DNA of 20,043 bases from NCBI GenBank assembly GCA_905373665.1, contig CAJPTV010000030.1:1-20043 (forward strand), in the 5' to 3' direction. Below, piece by piece: positions 7,834 through 15,013 of the stretch. Both the position numbers and the translations under genes were made by a program. The notes under the pieces are model-generated. The model had not been told where the DNA came from and did no database searches. It saw nothing but the letters and a program-made list of their open reading frames with translations. Each line of letters starts with the position of its first letter. Within the stretch, counting starts at the first letter, position 1. Source of the DNA: Bacteroidia bacterium. Lineage in GTDB: Bacteria; Bacteroidota; Bacteroidia; Bacteroidales; CAJPTX01.

Positions 7834-10097
7834 GGTTTTTCTTCCTTACTCTTTGTCTTTTCATTTTATGCCCTATTCTCTTCGCTCAAACGGGAGAGTG
7901 GGGCGATTTGCTCTCTTATTATGCCTCTACGGGGCTCACGAGTAATGGGCAGGTCTGTGTAAATATTACCCCCTCGACTCTTTTGCGCTATGACTTTACC
8001 TCGGGGGAGCGCACGCGCTATTCCAAATTAAACAAGCTTTCGAGTGCTAATATATTACAGGCAAAGCTATTAGAGAATAGAACGTTGTGGGTGAGTTACC
8101 ACTCGGGGCGCATCGATTGTCTCTCTGAGACGGGCTCTTTACAAACGATTTTAGACTTAGAAGAGAAGGTCGCGCGAGGGGAAAGGACGCCGCTTGTGGA
8201 TTTTATCTTACAGGATGCTTCGCAGGTGGTTGGGATTAGTCGGGACTATATTTACATTTTTCAAAACCAGCAATTGATACACTCATTCCCTCTTTGGGGA
8301 GATAACCGAGCCGAGGCGTTGAAGCTCTATGGGCTGCTCCATATTTCCGAGGTGCTCTATTTTGCTACCTCTGATGGGGTTTATAGGGCAAATGGTGCGG
8401 ATGTTGCCTCTACTGCGTTGGAAAGAGTAGGGAATTTGCGAGGGGAGATTCGCTCGCTTTTGCAGGTGGATGGGCAGTTGGTCGCCTTACGCAACCTCTC
8501 AGTGGGTTACGAATTGCTGCGTTATGAGGCAGGGGGGTGGCATTCGCTGACACAGCGCCCCTATATTTTGAAGGGAGTGCCGTGTGCAACCTCTGGCGGA
8601 ATTTTACTACCAGAAAAGGGGCGCGTGGTGCAACTATCATTGACGGGTGCGGAACGGACGTTGTTCTCAGACGAAGGACGCACGCCAGAGCAGCAGTTGC
8701 GGGCTGTGGCGCTTTGCGTGTCTGAAGGAGGGGAGATCTATGTTTCTAGTGCCCATAGAGGGTTGTTGCGAATTGCCGTAGATGGGAGTATAGAGTCGCT
8801 CTCGCCCGTGAGTCCAGCATTTGTGACGTGTGGTAAAGTCGTAGCCACTTCCTCGCAGGGAGTGATTTTAACGAACGATGAAGTGGATGTAGATAAACGT
8901 CTTGCGCAGGATGCGCCGTTCCTCTTTTTTAGTACCTCGTCTGAGGGGGGAGAGAATATCTATCTCAGTGAGAGAACGCGTATTACAGACCTTTTGATTC
9001 TAGATACTCTTCGCCTTAGGTATGCTGTTTCGACGAGCTCTGCGGGGCTTTTTATCTTTGAGGGTAATACCCTTCAAGAGCATTATCATGCGAAGAACAG
9101 CCCCTTGCCTGCGCTAGCGGGAGGGACGACCTATATCAACGCGATGAGTCGCGCCGCAGATGGTGGGCTTTATCTTTTCTGTGGCTATGAGCCGCGGATT
9201 TATCATCTCTCGAGTACCAAGGAATGGAAAAGTGCCCAATTGAAACGGCAGTATGACACGCAAATCGTCTCCTTATTAACCACGCCGCGAGGTTTTCTTT
9301 TCTTTGGTTCATCGGATTTTGCTGAGATTACAGCCATTGACCCAGAACCCTTTTTCGACAGAGGCGAGGGGATACATTCGCAATTCTTGCAGGGCGATCA
9401 GCAGTTCCATGGTTCGACGACCCTTTCCATGGCGCTAAATCGAGCGGGAGATGCTTGGATAGGAACGAGTTTCGGTTTGGTACATGCGCGAAACTTGCGT
9501 ATGTTGCTCAAAGATGAATTGATTCCTTTGGGGGGCGTTTTTGTGTATGATCCTGTGCGTGGAGATGGGGCGCTTTTTGAGGGAATTGCTGTTGACCACG
9601 TTCTTAACGATGCGGGCGATCGTCTTTGGGTGAGCCGTCCTAATCGTGGGGTGATGTGTGTCGCCCCTAATCAAAAACAGCTCATTGCTGATTTGACAGA
9701 GGGGAACTCCAAGCTTCCCGCCAATCAGGTTACGGATTTAGCTTATGAGGCGCAAACGGGTAAACTTTACATCGCTACGGAGGGGGGCGTCGTCTCTTTG
9801 ATCACGGGGGCACAAGAGCCAACTGGGAACTATGCGAATGTGCGTATTTATCCGAACCCTGTCCGTCCTGACTTTACAGGAGTGCTCACTATCGATGGAT
9901 TGGTGGAGGACAGCTATCTCAAGATTGTGGATAGCGGTGGGGAGTTGGTAAGAGAATTACGAAGCAACGGGGGGCGCGCCACGTGGGACTTGAAGAATGG
10001 GCGTGGAAACTCTGTGGCGAGTGGAGTCTACTTCGTTTTTATATCGGATGCGAAGGCTGAGCAAAGCTATGCGGGAAAGTTTGTGGTGGTGCGATAA
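7824..10097 (+). CDS. porZ: Type IX secretion system attachment-complex protein PorZ
   Basis: In Porphyromonas gingivalis PorZ is a surface part of the PorU-PorV-PorQ-PorZ attachment complex. It binds A-type LPS and is needed for sortase-linked anchoring of T9SS cargo. This 757-aa protein is close to the P. gingivalis length. It begins with a signal peptide (MRLRFFF, a hydrophobic run, and cleavage near AQ at 21-22), then WGDLLSYYAST. About 640 residues of beta-propeller-type repeats follow, with recurring short strands such as LWVSYHSGRIDCL, GEIYVSSAHRGLLRI and KLYIATEGGVVSL. The C-terminal domain (about 672-757) has the sorting-type pattern: YPNPVRPDF, a central KIVDSGGELV, WDLKNGRGNSVASGVYFVF and a final KFVVVR. 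The start overlaps rdgB by 10 bp. A generic two-component-type propeller protein is the alternative, but signal peptide, N-terminus, length and C-terminal domain together favour PorZ. Confidence 0.85.
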   Translation: MRLRFFFLTLCLFILCPILFAQTGEWGDLLSYYASTGLTSNGQVCVNITPSTLLRYDFTSGERTRYSKLNKLSSANILQAKLLENRTLWVSYHSGRIDCLSETGSLQTILDLEEKVARGERTPLVDFILQDASQVVGISRDYIYIFQNQQLIHSFPLWGDNRAEALKLYGLLHISEVLYFATSDGVYRANGADVASTALERVGNLRGEIRSLLQVDGQLVALRNLSVGYELLRYEAGGWHSLTQRPYILKGVPCATSGGILLPEKGRVVQLSLTGAERTLFSDEGRTPEQQLRAVALCVSEGGEIYVSSAHRGLLRIAVDGSIESLSPVSPAFVTCGKVVATSSQGVILTNDEVDVDKRLAQDAPFLFFSTSSEGGENIYLSERTRITDLLILDTLRLRYAVSTSSAGLFIFEGNTLQEHYHAKNSPLPALAGGTTYINAMSRAADGGLYLFCGYEPRIYHLSSTKEWKSAQLKRQYDTQIVSLLTTPRGFLFFGSSDFAEITAIDPEPFFDRGEGIHSQFLQGDQQFHGSTTLSMALNRAGDAWIGTSFGLVHARNLRMLLKDELIPLGGVFVYDPVRGDGALFEGIAVDHVLNDAGDRLWVSRPNRGVMCVAPNQKQLIADLTEGNSKLPANQVTDLAYEAQTGKLYIATEGGVVSLITGAQEPTGNYANVRIYPNPVRPDFTGVLTIDGLVEDSYLKIVDSGGELVRELRSNGGRATWDLKNGRGNSVASGVYFVFISDAKAEQSYAGKFVVVR

Positions 10098-10145
10098 TTT
10101 TTCCTCTAAGGAAAGATTCTGTTAAACAAAATTTCCTCAGTATTG

Positions 10146-10179
10146 TTGTAGGGTTATCTATACAGAGCTAGTAAATTTG
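10146..10179 (+). promoter_or_regulatory. Candidate promoter of the cytochrome bd operon
   Basis: TAAATTTG at 10172-10179 matches the Bacteroidota -7 consensus TAnnTTTG. TTG at 10146-10148 lies 23 bp upstream and can act as the -33 element. The site is in the 108-bp gap after porZ; transcription would start near 10185, about 20 nt before the DUF4492 start codon. I see no clear FNR- or Rex-type palindrome beside it. Confidence 0.55.
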
Positions 10180-10205
10180 TGTGACGAAAAATAAACGATA
10201 GAGTC

Positions 10206-10433
10206 GTGAAACGATTGGTCGGGACATTAGGGCGTGTCTTTCGGTTCTACTACGAGGGGTTTCGTGGTATGACCATTGGTCGGACGTTGTGGATATTGAT
10301 ACTTGTGAAACTGGTCATAATGTTCCTTATCCTCCGCCTTTTCTTTTTTCCGAACTTTCTCAAATCAAACTTTGCTTCGGACAGTGAACGGAGCGACTAT
10401 GTTTTGCAGCAGCTAACTCGTCAAAACAAGTAA
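10206..10433 (+). CDS. DUF4492 single-span membrane protein preceding cydA
   Basis: This is a 75-aa protein of unknown function. Residues about 11-35 carry the family block FYYEGFRGMTIGRTLW. A hydrophobic segment follows (about 29-49, ILILVKLVIMFLILRLFFF), then PNFL and a polar tail ending in KQNK-like charge (LTRQNK). It should span the inner membrane once. The start is GTG: the same frame has a stop codon at 10182 and no ATG before 10269, which would remove the conserved FYYEGF block. It ends 1 bp before the cydA ATG, so co-translation is likely. From general knowledge of Bacteroidota genomes, DUF4492 genes regularly sit directly before cydA, which points to a role in assembly or stability of the bd oxidase. 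That role is an inference; no activity is known to me. Confidence 0.85.
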   Translation: MKRLVGTLGRVFRFYYEGFRGMTIGRTLWILILVKLVIMFLILRLFFFPNFLKSNFASDSERSDYVLQQLTRQNK

Positions 10434-10434
10434 A

Positions 10435-11991
10435 ATGTTAGAAGGCGTTGATATTGCTTTAGTGGATTGGTCTCGGGCGCAGTTTGCCCTTACCGCGATG
10501 TATCACTGGATGTTTGTCCCGTTGACGCTCGGGCTTACATTCATCATCGCATTTATGGAAACGCTCTATGTGCGCACGGGCGATGAGCACTGGAAGCAGG
10601 CTACGAAGTTCTGGATGCGTCTCTTTGGGGTCAATTTCGCCATTGGTGTGGCTACGGGATTGATTCTCGAATTCGAGTTTGGGACGAACTGGAGTAATTA
10701 CTCGTGGTTTGTTGGGGATATCTTCGGAGCGCCGTTGGCGATAGAGGGGATTATGGCCTTCTTCATGGAGTCTACCTTCATCGCGGTGATGTTCTTTGGC
10801 TGGAAAAAGGTGAGTAAGCGTTTCCATCTGACGGCTACGTGGTTGACGGCGATCGGCTCTAACCTCTCGGCATTATGGATTTTGGTCGCGAACGGTTGGA
10901 TGCAATTCCCGACTGGGATGCAGTTTAATCCCGACACGGCGCGCAATGAGATGGTGAGTTTCGTCGATGTACTCTTCTCGCCAGTAGCTATCAATAAATT
11001 CTTGCACACGATTACTTCGGGCTATGTCCTAGCCTCGATCTTTGTGATTGGGGTGAGTGCTTGGTTTTTGTTGAAGAAGCGTCATGAGCTTTTAGCACAT
11101 CGGAGTATTTTGGTCGCTGGTGTTTTTGGTTTCATCTCCTTGATAGCGGTTATTGTAACAGGGGACGGTTCGGCATACCAAGTGGCGCAGAAACAGCCTA
11201 TGAAATTGGCGGCTATGGAGGGGCTCTATCAAGGCAAATCAGGGGCAGGATTGGTTGCTCTTGGGGTGCTTAATCCTGCGAAAGAACCGATGGATGGTGA
11301 GGAGGAGTTCCTCTTCAAAATAGAGCTCCCGCATGTACTTTCGTGGTTGGGGTATCATGATTTCAACGCTTTTGTGCCTGGGGTAAGAGATCTGATTGAG
11401 GGAGGGTATACTTATACCAATGCTGAGGGGCAGCAAGTAGTAGAGCCCTCGGCGCAAGAGAAGATCAATATGGGGCGCGAAGCGATTGCAGCCTTACGTC
11501 GTTATACGGAGGCGCGCGAAGCAGGCAATAAAGAGGAGATGGGCGTGGCGCGTGCTGAGTTGGAAAAGAACTTCAGGTATTTCGGCTATGGTTATTTGAA
11601 TGATACGAAGAGCCTGATCCCCAATGTGCCGTTGACTTTCTACTCATTCCACATTATGGTGTTATTAGGAGGGCTTTTCCTGCTCTTCTTCTTGGTGGTG
11701 CTTCATTTCACTTGGAAGCGAAAGCTCAAGAGTCGCTGGTTGCTTGTGACCTCTATTCTCATGATTCCGCTCGTGTATATTTGTAGTCAAGCGGGGTGGA
11801 TTGTCGCAGAGGTGGGGCGTCAGCCATGGGTGATTCAAGATATTATGCCTACGGTCTCGGCTGTGTCGCGTATTGATGCGAATGCTGTACAAGTGACCTT
11901 TATCATATTTTCCATTCTCTTTACGGTGCTCCTTATTGCAGAGATGAGCATCATGTTCAAGCAAATCAAACTCGGACCGAAGGAAAACTAA
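10435..11991 (+). CDS. cydA: Cytochrome bd quinol oxidase subunit I
   Basis: CydA carries the three hemes and the quinol site of the bd-type terminal oxidase, which reduces oxygen to water with high affinity in the inner membrane. The 518-aa protein keeps the known E. coli residues with a constant +5 offset: heme ligands H24 and H191, proton-path glutamates E104 and E112, and quinol-loop K257 and E262. The third heme ligand is M408 in FHIMVLLG, an offset of +15. The GRQPW motif follows E459. The stretch between E262 and M408 is 146 residues, against 136 in E. coli, so this is a long-type Q-loop with roughly ten extra residues in its second half. About nine membrane segments are visible. It begins one base after the DUF4492 stop, and cydB follows after 23 bp. 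Confidence 0.95.
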   Translation: MLEGVDIALVDWSRAQFALTAMYHWMFVPLTLGLTFIIAFMETLYVRTGDEHWKQATKFWMRLFGVNFAIGVATGLILEFEFGTNWSNYSWFVGDIFGAPLAIEGIMAFFMESTFIAVMFFGWKKVSKRFHLTATWLTAIGSNLSALWILVANGWMQFPTGMQFNPDTARNEMVSFVDVLFSPVAINKFLHTITSGYVLASIFVIGVSAWFLLKKRHELLAHRSILVAGVFGFISLIAVIVTGDGSAYQVAQKQPMKLAAMEGLYQGKSGAGLVALGVLNPAKEPMDGEEEFLFKIELPHVLSWLGYHDFNAFVPGVRDLIEGGYTYTNAEGQQVVEPSAQEKINMGREAIAALRRYTEAREAGNKEEMGVARAELEKNFRYFGYGYLNDTKSLIPNVPLTFYSFHIMVLLGGLFLLFFLVVLHFTWKRKLKSRWLLVTSILMIPLVYICSQAGWIVAEVGRQPWVIQDIMPTVSAVSRIDANAVQVTFIIFSILFTVLLIAEMSIMFKQIKLGPKEN

Positions 11992-12014
11992 AATAAGCCT
12001 GAGGAGATACGGTT

Positions 12015-13172
12015 ATGTCATACGAATTTCTACAGCACTACTGGTGGTTCTTAGTCTCCCTCCTTGGAGCGTTGTTGGTTTTCCTACTCTTTGTACAAGG
12101 GGGGCAAACGTTCCTCTTTACTTTGGCAAAGAATGAGCGAGAGCGCCTTATGCTCGTCAATGCGATGGGGCGTAAGTGGGAGTTCACGTTTACGACATTG
12201 GTTACGTTTGGTGGGGCTTTCTTTGCCTCGTTCCCGTTGTTTTACTCTACGAGTTTTGGAGGCGCTTACTGGGTTTGGGTTGCCATCTTGCTCCTTTTTG
12301 TACTCCAAGCCGTGGCTTATGAGTTCCGCACGAAACCGCGGAATGTCTTAGGCAAGCGGACGTTTGAGTTCTTTCTCTATTTCAACGGTATTTTGGGGAC
12401 GATACTGCTCGGTACGGCAGTGGGAACATTCTTCACAGGGTCAGACTTTACGGCCAACCTTCACTCGTTAACCGACTTAAAACAACCGATTATCTCTTAT
12501 TGGAACAATCCTTGGCACGGGTTGGAAGCCGTCTTAGATGCTCGGAATGTGATGCTCGGTTTGGCAGTGTGCTTTTTAGCAAGACTTTTGGGATTGCTCT
12601 ATTTTATCAATCTCATTGATGAAGAGGAGATTCTCAAGCGTGCACGTCGTCGTCTGCTTTATAATACGATACCGTTTTTGGTCTTTTTCCTCGCATTTGT
12701 CATTTCTATTTTCTTGAGCAAGGGTTTTGCAGTGAACCCAGAGACGGGGCAAGTCTACCTAGAGCCCTACAAGTATTTGAAGAATTTCCTAGAGATGCCA
12801 CTCCTGCTTATCGTCTTCTTATTGGGGGTATTGAGTGTGCTTTTTGGTTTAGGAGCGACGTTGCTTCGTCGTACACGGAAGGGGATTTGGTTCTCGGGGA
12901 TTGGGACGGTGCTTACGGTGCTAGCGCTTTTACTCTCTGTGGGGTATAACAACACGAGTTATTATCCGTCCTCTGCTGATTTACAGAGCTCTCTTACGAT
13001 TTACAATAGCTCGTCGAGCTACTTTACGTTGGGGGCTATGAGTGTGGTTTCATTGTTAATCCCGTTCGTATTGGCTTATATTTGGTATGCTTGGCGGGCG
13101 ATGGATAAGAAAAAGATGACCGTTGCGGAGTTTGAAGCGACGGACGGACAAGAGGAACAAGAAGCTTATTAG
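12015..13172 (+). CDS. cydB: Cytochrome bd quinol oxidase subunit II
   Basis: CydB is the membrane partner of CydA and stabilises heme binding in the oxidase; it binds no redox heme in most bd oxidases. The 385-aa protein has the usual CydB length and about eight to nine hydrophobic segments. The opening FLQHYWWFLVSLLGALL, then FVQGGQT and AYEFRTK, are typical of Bacteroidota CydB. The C-terminal tail is polar and acidic (ATDGQEEQEAY) and should lie in the cytoplasm. The ATG is preceded by GAGGAGA, close to a Shine-Dalgarno sequence. It follows cydA directly and is followed, 17 bp on, by the small ORF at 13190. Confidence 0.94.
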   Translation: MSYEFLQHYWWFLVSLLGALLVFLLFVQGGQTFLFTLAKNERERLMLVNAMGRKWEFTFTTLVTFGGAFFASFPLFYSTSFGGAYWVWVAILLLFVLQAVAYEFRTKPRNVLGKRTFEFFLYFNGILGTILLGTAVGTFFTGSDFTANLHSLTDLKQPIISYWNNPWHGLEAVLDARNVMLGLAVCFLARLLGLLYFINLIDEEEILKRARRRLLYNTIPFLVFFLAFVISIFLSKGFAVNPETGQVYLEPYKYLKNFLEMPLLLIVFLLGVLSVLFGLGATLLRRTRKGIWFSGIGTVLTVLALLLSVGYNNTSYYPSSADLQSSLTIYNSSSSYFTLGAMSVVSLLIPFVLAYIWYAWRAMDKKKMTVAEFEATDGQEEQEAY

Positions 13173-13189
13173 AGAGGAGGGTCGAGAAA

Positions 13190-13294
13190 ATGGTTGGTAT
13201 CTTGGTATTAGAGCTTTTGATGTGGCCTGTGTTAATCGCTGTAAGCTTCTTTGCGATACAGTGGGCTGTTAAGAAAATCGAAAGCAGGAAATAA
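13190..13294 (+). CDS. Putative 34-aa CydX-like small membrane protein of the bd oxidase
   Basis: This short reading frame encodes 34 residues: an N-terminal part MVGILVLELL, a hydrophobic helix (about 9-27) running from LLMWPVLIAV to FFAIQWAV, and a basic end KKIESRK. That is the size and layout of a single-span protein with its C-terminus inside by the positive-inside rule. GAGGAGGG at 13174-13181 lies 8 nt before the ATG, the best Shine-Dalgarno sequence noted in the window. An internal ATG at 13220 (MWPVLIAV...) would leave 24 aa. It lies 17 bp after cydB and before the operon terminator, the place where proteobacteria encode CydX, which completes the bd oxidase. Sequence similarity to E. 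coli CydX is too low to claim homology. Being a real gene is likely; the function is inferred from position, size and topology. Confidence 0.68.
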   Translation: MVGILVLELLMWPVLIAVSFFAIQWAVKKIESRK

Positions 13295-13321
13295 GTCATA
13301 CGTTTTACATCGTTCTTATAT

Positions 13322-13353
13322 GAGCGTCTCTCGTGGGTGGGAGACGCTTTTTT
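13322..13353 (+). terminator. Rho-independent terminator of the cyd operon
   Basis: GCGTCTC (13324-13330) pairs with GAGACGC (13341-13347); the stem can be extended by A-T at the base and wobble pairs inward. Six T residues follow at 13348-13353. It lies 27 bp after the small ORF's stop codon and so closes the DUF4492-cydA-cydB-small ORF unit, separating it from guaA. Confidence 0.88.
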
Positions 13354-13371
13354 ACAGCATTTTCAAGCGTT

Positions 13372-13385
13372 ACGGTTAATACCGT
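13372..13385. promoter_or_regulatory. Operator-like inverted repeat before guaA
   Basis: ACGGT-TAAT-ACCGT forms 5-bp perfect arms around a 4-bp centre. It ends 9 bp before the -7 box at 13395 and so occupies the place where the -33 element should be. A repressor or activator bound here would affect guaA transcription. This is position and symmetry only; no known regulator is assigned. Confidence 0.3.
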
Positions 13386-13394
13386 GATTTTAGC

Positions 13395-13402
13395 TACTTT
13401 TG
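13395..13402 (+). promoter_or_regulatory. guaA: Candidate -7 box of the guaA promoter
   Basis: TACTTTTG matches TAnnTTTG exactly and lies 28 bp before the guaA ATG, just after the preceding terminator, so an independent promoter is expected here. No good TTG is seen at the -33 distance; the inverted repeat at 13372-13385 lies there instead, which would suit an activator-dependent or regulated promoter. Confidence 0.5.
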
Positions 13403-13430
13403 TGAGCAAGAATTTGAAATAAGACGCGCG

Positions 13431-14972
13431 ATGGCACACTCTACAGGGGCACACGAAAAGTTGCTAATACTGGACTTTGGCTCGCAGTATACGCAGTTGA
13501 TAGCAAGGCGTGTACGTGAACTCGGGGTGTACTGTGAAGTGAAGCCCTATCATTATGTGCCTCGAACGGATGATGCGTGGAAAGCGGTTATTCTTTCGGG
13601 GAGTCCGTGCTCGGTGCACGATGCGAATGCGCCGCAGGTTGCATTGGAAGATCTTGTGAGTCAGTATCCTGTCTTGGGAATTTGCTATGGAGCGCAGCTC
13701 CTTGCTTCGCATTTCGGAGGTAGCGTCGTGCGTTCGCAAAAGCGGGAGTATGGGCGTGCTTCTTTGCAAGAGGTCGTTGCCAATCCGTTGTTTGCTGGCA
13801 TAGCTGCGCAGTCGGAGGTTTGGATGTCACACGGAGATAGTATCGAGCGCCTTCCAGTAGGGTGGTGCGTATTGTCGCAGACGGCAGACATCCCAGTCGC
13901 AGCTTTTCAGGCTTCGGAAAAAGTATTCGGGTTGCAGTTTCACCCAGAGGTCTCTCATACGCTTTGCGGGAAGGATATCCTTCGGAATTTCATTGTAGGC
14001 ATTTGTGGCTTTGCGTGTGATTGGACACCTAAGGCGTTTATCGAGCAGACCGTAAATGAGTTGCGCGAAAAGTTGGGGAAAGACCATGTCGTGCTTGGGC
14101 TCTCTGGCGGAGTGGATAGCACAGTCGCGGCAGCTCTGTTACACAAAGCCGTTGGTGCGCAGCTGACCTGCATCTTTGTCAACAATGGGCTTTTACGGAA
14201 AGGGGAGTACGAAGACGTTTTAGACTCTTACCGTGGCATGGGGTTGAATGTGGTCGGAGTTGATGCGAGTGAGGCTTTTTATACCTCTTTGGCTGGCGTG
14301 ACTGACCCCGAAGCAAAGCGTAAGGCGATAGGGCGTTGCTTTATTGAAACTTTTGATAAGGCAGCTGCTTCGTTGGAAGGAGTAAAATGGTTAGGGCAGG
14401 GGACGATTTACCCTGATGTAATCGAGTCGGTCGCATTGGGGGGGCCGAGTGTGACGATAAAGTCTCACCACAACGTGGGCGGCTTACCGAAGGATATGAA
14501 GTTGCAGTTGGTCGAACCCTTGCGTTTGCTTTTCAAAGATGAGGTGCGACGTGTGGGAAAAGAGTTGGGCGTGCCGAGTGAAATCCTTGGACGACATCCT
14601 TTCCCAGGTCCAGGGCTCGGGATTCGTATCTTGGGCGAGATTTCCCCAGAGCGCGTAAAGCTCCTTCAGGAGGCGGATGCAATCTATACCAGTATCTTGC
14701 GAGAGACGGGGCTTTATGAGAAGATTTGGCAAGCTGGAGCTATCCTTTTGCCCGTGCGTTCAGTGGGAGTTATGGGCGATGAACGTACGTATGAAAGTGT
14801 CGTTGCCTTGCGAGCAGTTACCTCGGTCGATGGCATGACGGCAGACTGGTATCCTATCCCTTACGAGATATTGGCGCGCATCTCGAATGAGATAATCAAT
14901 AGCGTGCGTGGAATAAATCGGGTGGTTTACGACGTGAGTTCGAAGCCGCCAGCAACTATTGAGTGGGAGTAA
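13431..14972 (+). CDS. guaA: GMP synthase (glutamine-hydrolysing)
   Basis: GuaA converts XMP, ATP and glutamine to GMP in the cytoplasm, the last step of guanine nucleotide synthesis. The 513-aa protein has the full two-domain form. The N-terminal class I glutamine amidotransferase has ILDFGSQYTQLIARR, nucleophile C85 in GICYGAQ, and the FHPEVSHT histidine/glutamate pair. The ATP-pyrophosphatase domain has the P-loop LGLSGGVDST. The C-terminal dimerisation domain ends RVVYDVSSKPPATIEWE, the standard GuaA terminus. Length is typical. The start ATG lies 28 bp after a -7 box. It is probably the first gene of a unit continuing into the protease gene downstream. Confidence 0.96.
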   Translation: MAHSTGAHEKLLILDFGSQYTQLIARRVRELGVYCEVKPYHYVPRTDDAWKAVILSGSPCSVHDANAPQVALEDLVSQYPVLGICYGAQLLASHFGGSVVRSQKREYGRASLQEVVANPLFAGIAAQSEVWMSHGDSIERLPVGWCVLSQTADIPVAAFQASEKVFGLQFHPEVSHTLCGKDILRNFIVGICGFACDWTPKAFIEQTVNELREKLGKDHVVLGLSGGVDSTVAAALLHKAVGAQLTCIFVNNGLLRKGEYEDVLDSYRGMGLNVVGVDASEAFYTSLAGVTDPEAKRKAIGRCFIETFDKAAASLEGVKWLGQGTIYPDVIESVALGGPSVTIKSHHNVGGLPKDMKLQLVEPLRLLFKDEVRRVGKELGVPSEILGRHPFPGPGLGIRILGEISPERVKLLQEADAIYTSILRETGLYEKIWQAGAILLPVRSVGVMGDERTYESVVALRAVTSVDGMTADWYPIPYEILARISNEIINSVRGINRVVYDVSSKPPATIEWE

Positions 14973-15013
14973 CGAAAGTGGAGCGTAGAGCGTCAAGCGA
15001 GAGAATAGGGTTC

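Noticed and set aside
8410..8725. Short frames on both strands inside porZ
   Set aside because: They are contained in a long intact gene with a clear domain plan and show no start signals or family features of their own.
10100..10114. TTTCC-TCTAA-GGAAA hairpin after porZ as a terminator
   Set aside because: The stem has 5 bp, mostly A-T, and no T-run follows. It may be chance; read-through from porZ into the cyd operon cannot be judged from it.
14963..15013. GTG starts at 14963 and 14978 for the CtpA-type protease
   Set aside because: They would put a charged stretch before an otherwise normal signal peptide and overlap guaA. The ATG at 15014 gives a standard secreted protein.
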